Below, piece after piece: positions 25,020 through 32,631 of a DNA stretch of 46,502 nucleotides. Position numbers and translations under genes: made by a program. Position 1 is the first letter of the stretch; each line of letters opens with the position of its first letter. The notes beneath the pieces were generated by a model. The model saw only the letters and a list, made by a program, of their open reading frames with translations, had not been told where the DNA came from and made no database searches. This DNA comes from Eubacteriales bacterium (GTDB taxonomy: Bacteria; Bacillota; Clostridia; Oscillospirales; Oscillospiraceae). The stretch lies in assembly GCA_030539285.1 (NCBI GenBank), contig JAUNSH010000021.1, forward strand, positions 1-46,502. Direction: 5' to 3'.

Positions 25020-26252
25020 TCAGCTGGCGCTGGAAACCAGATTACCGTCGGCATCCAGAGTCTCGCTCCACTTTACCTCGCCGTCAACGTAGGTATTGAA
25101 GACGATGCTCTTGATAGCGTCGCCGTTTTCATCCAGGGTGATGTCGCCGCCCACACCGGTGAAGCTCATACCCTTCATGCCGGCAACCAGGCTGGCGGTA
25201 TCCGTGCCGCCGCCGTTCTTGGCAGCTTCCACCAGCATATACATGGCGTCGTAGTACAGAGCAGCGCAGGCGTTCAGGCTCTCAGTGCCGTACTTGGCGG
25301 TAAACTTCTCCACGAAGTTCACCACCGCGGGAGCGGTATCCTCGCTGGAGTAGTGGTTGGTGAAGTAGCAGCCCTCAAACTTGTCCGCAAGGCCGGTGGT
25401 ATCGGAGCCATCCCAGCCGTCGCCGCCCATGATGATGCCGGTAAAGCCTGCGTTACGGGCAGCGCCCACGAACAGAGGCACGGTGTCCAGGAAACAGGGG
25501 TAATACAGGAACTCCGCGCCGGAGGCCACAGCCTGCGCAGTCTGGGAGCTGAAGTCGGTATCGGTGGTCATGCACTCACCCACGTAAGCGACCTCAATGC
25601 CATTGGATTCGCAGTTCTCAATAAAGGCATCCTTCAGGCCGTTGGAATAGTCGTCATCCTTGGCATAGATCACGGCAACCTTGGTCAGGCCCTTGCCCTT
25701 GACGAACAGAGCAGCCATCTTGCCCTGATAGGGGTCGATGAAGCAGTTACGGAAAATCGTGTCGCCCTTCAGAGTAACGGCGGAGTTGGTAGCGCCGGTG
25801 GCCAGCAGCAGCATACCATCCTTGGCGGCCTGCTCAGCCATAGGCAGGGTGACGGAGGAGAAGAAGCTGCCGACCAGAGCCTCGGGGCCGTCTGCCATGA
25901 CCTTATTGTAGGCGTTCATGGCCTGCTTGGCGTCCTTGGCATCGTCGGCGATCTTGCCGCCGTTGACGATCTCGATCTTATATTCAGAATCACTGGAATT
26001 GATTTCCTCAACAGCCATATCCACGGCATTCTGAGCGCCCTCGCCGTAAATGGCGGAGCCGCCGGTCATGGCGCAGATAACGCCTACGCGGATCACCTTG
26101 TCTTCCGCACCGGAGGCGGCGGCAGGGGCAGCGCTGTCAGTGGCGGGAGTACCTGCCGCGGCGGTCTGCGCGCTGGAGGAACAACCGGCCATCATGCTGG
26201 TCAACAGGACGGCGGTCAGAAACAGAGAAACAACCTTTCTTACCTTTTTCAT
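25020..26252 (-). CDS. livK: Amino acid ABC transporter substrate-binding lipoprotein (LivK type)
   Basis: 410 aa. A lipoprotein signal peptide ends at MMAGC (lipidation at about Cys24) and is followed by a low-complexity Ala/Ser linker. The periplasmic-binding type I domain starts IRVGVICAMTGGSAIYGEGA, with ALVGSFFSSVTLPMAEQAAK, NCFIDPYQGKMAALFV and MGGDGWDGSDT further on. It is anchored outside the membrane and feeds LivHMGF. First gene of the operon; specificity within the HAAT family (branched-chain or other hydrophobic amino acids) is not certain. Confidence 0.92.
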   Translation of the reverse strand: MKKVRKVVSLFLTAVLLTSMMAGCSSSAQTAAAGTPATDSAAPAAASGAEDKVIRVGVICAMTGGSAIYGEGAQNAVDMAVEEINSSDSEYKIEIVNGGKIADDAKDAKQAMNAYNKVMADGPEALVGSFFSSVTLPMAEQAAKDGMLLLATGATNSAVTLKGDTIFRNCFIDPYQGKMAALFVKGKGLTKVAVIYAKDDDYSNGLKDAFIENCESNGIEVAYVGECMTTDTDFSSQTAQAVASGAEFLYYPCFLDTVPLFVGAARNAGFTGIIMGGDGWDGSDTTGLADKFEGCYFTNHYSSEDTAPAVVNFVEKFTAKYGTESLNACAALYYDAMYMLVEAAKNGGGTDTASLVAGMKGMSFTGVGGDITLDENGDAIKSIVFNTYVDGEVKWSETLDADGNLVSSAS

Positions 26253-26340
26253 AGGAAACCCTCACTTTAACAGGATTCATCAAAACACGCCGCGCTTCGC
26301 CTTGTCATGATGTTGGGCCCCATAACGAAAACGCAGGAAC

Positions 26341-26384
26341 AAAAAAGAGTCACACCGCGCATATCCTGCGCGGGTGACTCCATT
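26341..26384 (-). terminator. Leader terminator upstream of livK (attenuator candidate)
   Basis: On the minus strand GAGTCACCCGCGCA pairs with TGCGCGGTGTGACTC around a 5-nt loop and is followed by TTTTTTG. It begins about 20 nt after the predicted transcription start and about 90 nt before livK, so most transcripts could stop here unless an antiterminator acts. No leader peptide rich in branched-chain residues was recognised. Confidence 0.75.
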
Positions 26385-26411
26385 GCCCCGTTCGTAGTTT
26401 TGATTGGCTTC

Positions 26412-26439
26412 ATTATAGCACGCTGTTTTCGTTTTGCAA
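26412..26439 (-). promoter_or_regulatory. Promoter of the liv operon
   Basis: TTGCAA (26434-26439), a 16-bp spacer and a perfect TATAAT (26412-26417) on the minus strand. Predicted start near 26405. Confidence 0.75.
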
Positions 26440-26634
26440 GCACTTTCTTTTTTAGATTCACGATTTTGTCGCTATGGCAGTTGCTCTGTCTGACTTCGAT
26501 TCTAAATTTGTGCATTTTTACAAAAAAATTACTTTTTAATGCACACTTTACCTAAATTCAAACGTCACGGCAGCGTATTTGCTCCCCTGTCATCACATTC
26601 TTCCGGATCGTACATGAACTTTTGAAATTGAAAC

Positions 26635-26663
26635 TTGCATTTTTCGATTCTTCATGATATAAG
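26635..26663 (+). promoter_or_regulatory. Promoter of the EmrE-type transporter gene
   Basis: TTGCAT (26635-26640), 17-bp spacer, TATAAG (26658-26663). A short hairpin (cgcacccgg with ccggtgcg, about 26677-26704) lies in the leader just before the ribosome binding site. The rest of 26440-26634 shows no gene. Confidence 0.65.
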
Positions 26664-26722
26664 AAAGAGTAAAAAACGCACCCGGACAAATTGTTGCCGG
26701 TGCGCCGGAAAGAGGTATGTAC

Positions 26723-27616
26723 ATGAAAAAAGCGCTGCTGTACGGACTGCTGGCTTCTATGTTTTTCGCGCTGACCTTTATTCTGAACCGAAGTATGAAT
26801 CTGGGCGGGGGATACTGGCTGTGGGGCGCTTCCCTGCGGTATCTGTTCATGCTTCCCATGCTCTGGCTGATTCTGAAAAAACAAAAGGCCGTTCAGGCCA
26901 TTTTTCAGGAGATCCTCACCCATCCTGTGTCCTGGCTGGTTTGGAGTACCGTGGGCTTCGGCCTGTTCTATGCGCCGCTCTCCATGGCCTCCTGCTATGG
27001 AGAATCCTGGTTCGTCGCCGCTACCTGGCAGATCACCATCGTAGCAGGTGTGCTTTTGACACCCCTGTTCGGCGGAAAGATCCCGGTGAAGAATCTCTTG
27101 TTTTCCGGGGTCATTCTGGTAGGAATCTTTCTGCTTCAGCTTCCTCATCTGGAAAATATGAACGCCGGCGGTTCCCTGAAGGCGCTGGCACTGATCCTCA
27201 TTGCCGGTATTTCCTATCCGCTGGGAAATCGGAAGATGATGGCCCTCTGCCCTGCTGGTTTTTCAACCACCCAGCGTGTTTTTGGCATGACCCTGTGCAG
27301 TATGCCCTTCTGGATTCTGTGCGCAGTCTATGCCGCAGTCACCCACGGACTCCCTTCTTCCGGACAAATCGTTCAGTCCCTGAGTGTCGCTGTGTTTTCT
27401 GGCGTCGTTGCTACACTGCTGTTCTTTGAAGCCACAAATCTGGTCAGACACAATCCGAAACAGCTGGCAGTCATCGAAGCAACTCAGGCCGGTGAGGTTT
27501 TGTTTACTCTGCTGGGAGGCATCTTGTTCCTTCACGATTCCCTCCCCACCCCCACCGGGCTGCTGGGCATTGCTGTCGTGGTGGCCGGAATGATTCTGAA
27601 CAGCCTTTCCTCTTGA
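26723..27616 (+). CDS. Multidrug resistance efflux transporter, EmrE/EamA superfamily
   Basis: 297 aa with about ten hydrophobic segments arranged as two repeats. The N-terminus KKALLYGLLASMFFALTFIL and NRSMNLGGGYWLWGASLRY, then PLSMASCYGESWFVAATWQI, resemble the EmrE-like efflux family (PF13536), a branch of the drug/metabolite transporter superfamily. AAAGAGG is spaced better for the ATG at 26723 than for the ATG at 26717, which would add two residues. Monocistronic; substrate unknown. Confidence 0.85.
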   Translation: MKKALLYGLLASMFFALTFILNRSMNLGGGYWLWGASLRYLFMLPMLWLILKKQKAVQAIFQEILTHPVSWLVWSTVGFGLFYAPLSMASCYGESWFVAATWQITIVAGVLLTPLFGGKIPVKNLLFSGVILVGIFLLQLPHLENMNAGGSLKALALILIAGISYPLGNRKMMALCPAGFSTTQRVFGMTLCSMPFWILCAVYAAVTHGLPSSGQIVQSLSVAVFSGVVATLLFFEATNLVRHNPKQLAVIEATQAGEVLFTLLGGILFLHDSLPTPTGLLGIAVVVAGMILNSLSS

Positions 27617-27641
27617 TTTTGCCCGGAAATCATGGTATCAT
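27613..27641 (+). promoter_or_regulatory. Promoter of the PEP/pyruvate-binding protein gene
   Basis: TTGATT (27613-27618), overlapping the stop codon of the preceding gene, a 17-bp spacer and TATCAT (27636-27641). Predicted start near 27648. Confidence 0.65.
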
Positions 27642-27655
27642 AAATTTATCCTGTA

Positions 27656-27694
27656 GGGCAGCGAAGTTCCAGGCTTCGCTGCCCTGCTTTTTTG
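27656..27694 (+). terminator. Perfect terminator between the EmrE gene and the PEP-binding gene
   Basis: Stem gggcagcgaag (27656-27666) with cttcgctgccc (27674-27684), 7-nt loop, then tgcttttttg. It can end the upstream transcript, but it also lies about 8 nt inside a transcript from the 27613 promoter, making it a promoter-proximal attenuator for the next gene. Confidence 0.88.
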
Positions 27695-27710
27695 TCGGGA
27701 GGCAGATGGT

Positions 27711-30281
27711 ATGGCGGCATTTGATAAGATTCTCAGTGGGTTTCCCCAGATGGATGAGGTTCTGGACAACATCCGTCTTGGGGACAATGTGGTCTGGCAA
27801 ATATCGGAATTGGAGGAATTCCGAACCTTTGCCGAGCCTTTTGCCCGGCAGGCCGTTGCTGATGGCAGAAACGTCATTTATATCCGCTTTGCCCAGCACG
27901 GTCCGGTACTGCAGGATCTGAGCGGCGTTCAAGTGCGGCGCTTTGACCCGGATGAGGGCTTTGAGGCCTTTACCGTGGCGATCCACGAGGAGATTACCCG
28001 GCAGGGCCGGGATGCCTTCTATGTGTTCGACTGCCTGTCAGAGCTTCAGTCCGTATGGTACACAGATCTGATGATGGGCAATTTCTTCCGGGTGACCTGC
28101 CCCTACCTGTTTGAACTGGACACCGTAGCCTATTTCCCCCTGATCCGTGGGCGGCATTCCTTCGATGCCGTGGCGCGGATCCGGGATACTACCCAGCTTT
28201 TGCTGAACGTCTATTCCAATGAAAAGTACATCTATCTGCACCCCATGAAGGTGTGGAACCGGTATTCCGAGCAGATGTTCCTGCCACACTGTCTGAAAAA
28301 AGGCATGAAGGATTTTTCCGTAGTGTCCGATGGCGTCGGCATGAGCCATTATTATCAGATCCAGCAAAGATTAGCAAAAAACAGCCAGGACCAGAACTTC
28401 GACAGCCATGACCGATTCTTCTCCATGGCGAAAATGCAGTATGCCCAGGGCTGCTTTACCAAGGAAACTCAGGATCTGATCATCCGCAGCACCATGACCA
28501 AGGACAGCCGACTGAAAGCGCTGGTGGAAAAATACTTCCGCCCGGAGGACTACTTCGCCCTGCGGGAGCGGATGATCGGCAGCGGTGCCATTGGCGGCAA
28601 AGCCTGCGGTATGCTCCTCGCCCGAAAGATCGCAGAAACAGAGCTTCCGGAATACGCGGAACACGATGAGCCCCACGACTCCTTCTTCATCGGCTCCGAC
28701 GTGTTCTACACCTACATCGTGTCCAATGGCGACTGGAAGCTTCGGATCCGCCAGCGTTCCCCGGAGGGGTATTTCAGCGCGGCCGCGGAACTGCGGGAGC
28801 ATCTGCTGCATGGTTCGTTCCCGGCCAAGATCCGGGAACGGTTTGTGGACGTGCTGGAATACTTCGGGCAGAATCCCTTTATTGTACGTTCCTCCAGCTT
28901 TTTGGAGGACGGCTTCGGCAACGCCTTTGCCGGAAAATATGAGTCGGTTTTCTGCGTCAATCAGGGAAGCCCGGAGCAGCGTCTGGAAGCCTTTGAGCAG
29001 GCCGTTCGGCAGGTCTATGCCAGCACCATGGATGTATCCGCCCTGGAATACCGCCGGATGCGTGGCCTGGACAAAAAAGACGAGCAAATGGCCATTCTGG
29101 TGCAGCGGGTGTCCGGTTCTTATTACGGAAAATTCTTCATGCCCTGTGCCGCCGGCGTGGGCTACAGCCACAGCGCCTACAAGTGGATGCCCGATATGGA
29201 TCCCGGCGCAGGGATGCTGCGGATCGTCATGGGTCTTGGCACCAAAGCCGTGGACCGCACCAAAGAGGATTATCCCAGGCTTGCCAATCTGGACAGGCCC
29301 GGCGTGACCATGCTGACTACCGTGGAGCAGAAGCACAAATATTCCCAGCGAAATATCGACCTTTTGGACTGCGGCAGCAACTGTCTTGCGGAAGTACCGC
29401 TGGATGCATTGGTGCCGACCCTTCCCCAGTGGTACAAAAAAATGGTTCTGGAACGGGACGGCGAAGCGGAATCGCGGCTGCGGGAGATCGGCAGACGCCG
29501 GGAGGTCTGGTTCGTCAGCTGCCAGAAGCTGTTGGAAACAAAGCCCTTTACCAGTCTGATGCAGAAGCTGCTGAAAACATTGGAACGGGTATACGGGAAT
29601 CCAGTGGACATCGAATTCGCCGTGAATCTGGACCCGGAGGGAGATTTCGTGGTGAATCTGCTGCAATGCAGGCCACTATACCAGAGTAAACCCGGAGAAG
29701 CCGTCGATTTGAAGATGTTAAAGCCCAGGCAGATATTTTTCGATATCGTGGATTCCGCCATGGGCAGCTCCTGCAAGCGGAAACTGGATGTGGTGGTACA
29801 GATCGACCCGGTACTGTATTATCAGTACCCCTATCCGAAGAAATATCAGGTAGTTCAGGCGGTGGAAGCCGTCAACGATTTCTACAAGGGCAGTGGAAAG
29901 AACCTGCTGCTGATGACCCCGGGACGGGTGGGCACCTCCTCTCCGGAGCTGGGTGTCCCCGTCACCTTCCGCAGTATTTCCAATTTTTCCGCGGTCTGTG
30001 AAGTCTCTGACAGCCGGGCGGGGTATATGCCGGAACTGAGCTATGGCAGTCACATGTTTCAAGACCTTGTGGAAGCTCAGATCCTCTACGGCGCGGTTTA
30101 CAATGACCGCCGAACACTGTCGTATGCTCCTGATATATTTCAGAATCTGCCCGACCTGTTTATGAAGATTTACCCAGACTGCCCGGAGCTGGCGGGGATG
30201 ATCCAGGTTCGGGAAGCGGAAAAACTGTTTTTCTGGCTGGACGCCATATCCAACCACGCTATCTGCGGCTTGGAGGGATAA
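27711..30281 (+). CDS. PEP/pyruvate-binding (PPDK_N) protein with N-terminal RecA-like domain
   Basis: 856 aa. About residues 1-220 resemble a degenerate KaiC/RecA-like domain (MDEVLDNIRLGDNVVWQISE, DGRNVIYIRFA, DAFYVFDCLSELQ) without a visible P-loop. The PEP-synthase-type ATP-grasp domain covers roughly 285-680: GAIGGKACGMLLARKIA, FIVRSSSFLEDGFGNAFAGK and VDIEFAVNLDPEGDFVVNLL with QCRPLY. The phosphohistidine swivelling domain and PEP-binding TIM barrel of true PEP synthase or PPDK are not present; the last 170 residues are of unknown type. It may therefore phosphorylate or sense something else with ATP. GGGAGG stands 8 nt before the ATG. Monocistronic. Confidence 0.82.
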   Translation: MAAFDKILSGFPQMDEVLDNIRLGDNVVWQISELEEFRTFAEPFARQAVADGRNVIYIRFAQHGPVLQDLSGVQVRRFDPDEGFEAFTVAIHEEITRQGRDAFYVFDCLSELQSVWYTDLMMGNFFRVTCPYLFELDTVAYFPLIRGRHSFDAVARIRDTTQLLLNVYSNEKYIYLHPMKVWNRYSEQMFLPHCLKKGMKDFSVVSDGVGMSHYYQIQQRLAKNSQDQNFDSHDRFFSMAKMQYAQGCFTKETQDLIIRSTMTKDSRLKALVEKYFRPEDYFALRERMIGSGAIGGKACGMLLARKIAETELPEYAEHDEPHDSFFIGSDVFYTYIVSNGDWKLRIRQRSPEGYFSAAAELREHLLHGSFPAKIRERFVDVLEYFGQNPFIVRSSSFLEDGFGNAFAGKYESVFCVNQGSPEQRLEAFEQAVRQVYASTMDVSALEYRRMRGLDKKDEQMAILVQRVSGSYYGKFFMPCAAGVGYSHSAYKWMPDMDPGAGMLRIVMGLGTKAVDRTKEDYPRLANLDRPGVTMLTTVEQKHKYSQRNIDLLDCGSNCLAEVPLDALVPTLPQWYKKMVLERDGEAESRLREIGRRREVWFVSCQKLLETKPFTSLMQKLLKTLERVYGNPVDIEFAVNLDPEGDFVVNLLQCRPLYQSKPGEAVDLKMLKPRQIFFDIVDSAMGSSCKRKLDVVVQIDPVLYYQYPYPKKYQVVQAVEAVNDFYKGSGKNLLLMTPGRVGTSSPELGVPVTFRSISNFSAVCEVSDSRAGYMPELSYGSHMFQDLVEAQILYGAVYNDRRTLSYAPDIFQNLPDLFMKIYPDCPELAGMIQVREAEKLFFWLDAISNHAICGLEG

Positions 30282-30294
30282 CGCCATCAAACTG

Positions 30295-30336
30295 CAAAAA
30301 AACTGCCTCCCGTTCCAGCTCAGGACAGGAGGCAGT
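30295..30336 (-). terminator. Intrinsic terminator of the prs gene
   Basis: Stem ACTGCCTCC / GGAGGCAGT (30302-30310 and 30328-30336) with a run of seven Ts on the minus strand (30296-30302). It sits just after the prs stop codon. Confidence 0.9.
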
Positions 30337-30353
30337 CATTCATAGCGGGGATA

Positions 30354-31499
30354 TCAGCGGTTCTTCAGCAGGGCCTCGATCTTTTTGATGGGGTCGCAGA
30401 TGGAGGAAACGCTCATTTCGTGGTTAATGGCAGCCACGAAGTAGGCGCAGTACTTGGAGCAGTCCACGTCAAAGTACCACGGACGGCTCAGCAGCTCCTG
30501 CTTCCGATAGGTCAGGTTGGTGCCCAGCACAGCGGTAAGGATACCGGCACTCACTGCTTCGTCAAACTTGTCTACGCCGCTGGTGAAAAGCGGGAAGGTG
30601 GCGTTGGCGATAATGTGCTTTGCGCCGCGCTTTTTCAGCTCTCCGGCAACCTCCAGCATGCTCTCTCCGGAGGCAATGATGTCGTCAGCAATGAAGACGG
30701 TCTTTCCTTCCACACTCTCACCCAAGTATTCATGGGCAACGATGGGATTGCGGCCGTTTACCACCCGGGTATAATCCCGGCGCTTATAAAACATGCCCAG
30801 ATTGCAGCCCAGAACACTGGAGAAATACATATTCCGGTTGATGGCGCCCTCATCCGGGCTGATAACAATAAAACTATCCTTATCGAAGCTCAGTTCCGGC
30901 ATATGCCGCAGAAGCGTCTTGAGCACCTGATAGGTGGGCATCACATTATCAAAGCTCATCAACGGCACTGCGTTCATCAGCCGCGGATCATGGGCATCAA
31001 AGGTAATGATATTCTGCACACCCATGCTCTGCAGCTCCTGCAAAGCGACAGCGCAGTCCAGACTCTCCCTGGCAACACGCCGGTGCTGCCGTCCGCCGTA
31101 CAGGCTGGGCATAATGACTGTCATACGGTGGGCCCTGCCGGCCACTGCCTGAATCAGACGCTTCAGATTGGCAAAGTGGTCATCGGGCGACATGTGATTT
31201 TCCTGACCGAACAGATTATAGGTCAGGCTGTAATTACCGGGGTCCACGACAAAGAAAATATCGTCGCCGCGAACGGACTCCTTAACCAGGCCCTTTGCGT
31301 CGCCGCTCTGAAACCGGGGGCAGGCGCACTCAATAATAAACGTATCCTTCTCAATGCCAACTTCCCTTGCCCATGTACGTAGGTGACCATCGATCAGGTT
31401 GGCCAGCTCCTCTGCGCCAGGACAAGCAATCAATCCGAGATGCGCGACCTGCGTATCCGGATTGAAGAATTCGGACGGCGTGACATTGTTGTTCGACAT
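30354..31499 (-). CDS. prs: Ribose-phosphate pyrophosphokinase (PRPP synthetase)
   Basis: 381 aa, starting MSNNNVTPSEFFNPDTQVAH. Segments of the PRPP synthetase fold are visible: SLYGGRQHRRVARESLDC, NIITFDAHDPRLMNAVPLMS, FIVISPDEGAINRN and the PRPP-binding loop VFIADDIIASGESMLEVAGE. It makes 5-phosphoribosyl diphosphate from ribose 5-phosphate and ATP. It is about 60 aa longer than the classical enzyme (315 aa), with extra N-terminal sequence, a form I associate with Clostridia. GGAGGAGAG before the ATG at 31499 decides the start. Confidence 0.88.
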   Translation of the reverse strand: MSNNNVTPSEFFNPDTQVAHLGLIACPGAEELANLIDGHLRTWAREVGIEKDTFIIECACPRFQSGDAKGLVKESVRGDDIFFVVDPGNYSLTYNLFGQENHMSPDDHFANLKRLIQAVAGRAHRMTVIMPSLYGGRQHRRVARESLDCAVALQELQSMGVQNIITFDAHDPRLMNAVPLMSFDNVMPTYQVLKTLLRHMPELSFDKDSFIVISPDEGAINRNMYFSSVLGCNLGMFYKRRDYTRVVNGRNPIVAHEYLGESVEGKTVFIADDIIASGESMLEVAGELKKRGAKHIIANATFPLFTSGVDKFDEAVSAGILTAVLGTNLTYRKQELLSRPWYFDVDCSKYCAYFVAAINHEMSVSSICDPIKKIEALLKNR

Positions 31500-31582
31500 G
31501 GTATTATCTCTCCTCCATCTCAACGCTACAGCAAAACTACAGTATTAGAATGAAATGCAATGCGATAGAAACCAACGGGCCC

Positions 31583-31591
31583 ATTATAGCA
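31583..31591 (-). promoter_or_regulatory. Extended -10 promoter of prs
   Basis: Minus-strand TGCTATAAT (extended -10, TATAAT at 31583-31588) about 80 bp upstream of the prs start. No good -35 box is present, which is usual for extended -10 promoters. Confidence 0.6.
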
Positions 31592-31740
31592 TATCCTGCC
31601 CAGAACCGCTACAGGAATTTTGCAAATTTCGACAATTCTTGCGCTTTGCTGATTGCCGGTGGTTTTTACAGCCCGCTACTGGTAATTTTGACAAAACTTT
31701 TGAAAATAATCCGCCCGTCCAGCGAATCATACTATTTCTC

Positions 31741-31885
31741 GATAAAATGGTTGACACCATTTTATCCTACGAATTCTTCGCAGGCCGACGACGGCGGCGA
31801 GAAATGTCTGGACTGCGTTTTTTAGCGGCTACGCCGCTGGCCGCTTAGACAGCAGCCTAATAAAACGGTTTTCAACCGTTTTATT
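31741..31885. repeat. Composite palindromic element (MITE/REP-like candidate)
   Basis: This lies in the 466-bp gene-free interval between prs and the flavin reductase. Two AT-rich palindromes bracket it: gataaaatgg / ccattttatc (31741-31750, 31757-31766) and taataaaacggtt / aaccgttttatta (31858-31870, 31873-31886). The two share a TAAAAyGGTT core. Between them is a GC-rich hairpin, agcggc / gccgct with an intervening repeat (about 31824-31845), after a ttttttag run. No convincing reading frame covers it. It could be a mobile palindromic repeat or a structured RNA. Confidence 0.5.
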
Positions 31886-31925
31886 AAAAACTGGTATCAG
31901 ATGTATTTTACCGGGAAACCTATCG

Positions 31926-31958
31926 CAAAACAAAACCGCTGCAAAGGGCAGCGGCTTG
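31926..31958 (-). terminator. Intrinsic terminator of the flavin reductase gene
   Basis: On the minus strand CCGCTGC pairs with GCAGCGG (31936-31942, 31949-31955), followed by TTTTGTTTTG. It begins within 10 bp of the stop codon. Confidence 0.85.
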
Positions 31959-31965
31959 TTCCGTA

Positions 31966-32496
31966 TCAATCCTGTTCGATCAGATAGGCGTTCACGATCT
32001 CTCCATAGAACGCGGTGTGCATATCCGGGGCCTTCTTCTCTCCAAATGGCGGATAGAATCTGTCAATTACGTCCTGGGGCATTTGGCAGATATCCTGCTC
32101 CTGCCGGTAGATCACCCTGCACTCCAGGGTCAGCGGGAACTGGACAATTCCGGGAGCGGACACCACATCAGAATCCACAATCGTCAGACCCTTGTCCCGA
32201 ATTTTGTCGGTGTCCCGGCCGGATCTCGTTCCGCAGTAGCCCAGAATTTCCCGGTGGTCATCGGTAAGGGGCACATTCACCGTAAACTCGCCGGATCCCT
32301 CCAGAAGCTGCTTCGTATAACGGCTTTCCCGCACGTAGGCGATAAAAACAGGCTTCCCCCATTCAATGCCGATCTTACCCCAGCCGATGGTCATGGTATT
32401 CACCCGGTCACCGGAGCGGGTCGTCAGCAGCACGCCCTTACTCAGAGCCTTGCAGATAAGGCCTGCATAGTCAAATGCTTCCACTTTTCTTTTCAT
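31966..32496 (-). CDS. Flavin reductase family protein (FMN-binding split barrel)
   Basis: 176 aa starting MKRKVEAFDYAGLICKALSK. The split-barrel flavin-binding signature is LLTTRSGDRVNTMTIGWGKI, then WGKPVFIAYVRESRYTKQLL and FTVNVPL. It probably binds FMN and reduces flavin or acts as a small flavoprotein oxidoreductase; electron donor and partner are unknown. AAAAGGAGGATTCTT precedes the ATG at 32496. A much longer open frame upstream is an antisense shadow of the SAM hydrolase gene. Confidence 0.87.
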   Translation of the reverse strand: MKRKVEAFDYAGLICKALSKGVLLTTRSGDRVNTMTIGWGKIGIEWGKPVFIAYVRESRYTKQLLEGSGEFTVNVPLTDDHREILGYCGTRSGRDTDKIRDKGLTIVDSDVVSAPGIVQFPLTLECRVIYRQEQDICQMPQDVIDRFYPPFGEKKAPDMHTAFYGEIVNAYLIEQD

Positions 32497-32516
32497 AAGA
32501 ATCCTCCTTTTTTCAT

Positions 32517-32545
32517 ATTGTACCATGGACCGTCTTATAATGCAA
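32517..32545 (-). promoter_or_regulatory. Promoter of the flavin reductase gene
   Basis: Minus-strand TTGCAT (32540-32545), 17-bp spacer, TACAAT (32517-32522), about 20 bp upstream of the start codon. It is back to back with the SAM hydrolase promoter. Confidence 0.7.
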
Positions 32546-32573
32546 TCATGGAATAGGAAAATAATGTTTCCCA

Positions 32574-32601
32574 TTGACAATCCCGGCGCAAAAGATATAA
32601 T
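32574..32601 (+). promoter_or_regulatory. Consensus promoter of the SAM hydrolase-ECF operon
   Basis: Perfect TTGACA (32574-32579) and TATAAT (32596-32601) with a 16-bp spacer. The 5' leader to the ATG at 32632 is only about 25 nt, which leaves no room for a riboswitch. Confidence 0.85.
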
Positions 32602-32631
32602 GAAGCTATAGATTCTCAGGAGGCATACAGC

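Noticed and set aside
26384-26405. T-box element upstream of livK
   Set aside because: The leader before the terminator is only about 20 nt, with no specifier loop or AGGGTGGAACC-type T-box sequence.
26267-26515. 82-codon minus-strand frame in the livK leader, considered as a leader peptide
   Set aside because: It begins upstream of the promoter; no start with an RBS lies inside the transcript and no run of Leu/Ile/Val codons was seen.
28371-29666. 430-codon minus-strand open frame opposite the PEP-binding gene
   Set aside because: Antisense shadow with His/Gly/Gln-rich low-complexity translation; the plus-strand protein has clear motifs.
31555-31848. 97-codon plus-strand frame in the prs-flavin reductase gap
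   Set aside because: No RBS, odd composition, and it runs through palindromic sequence; not supported as a gene.
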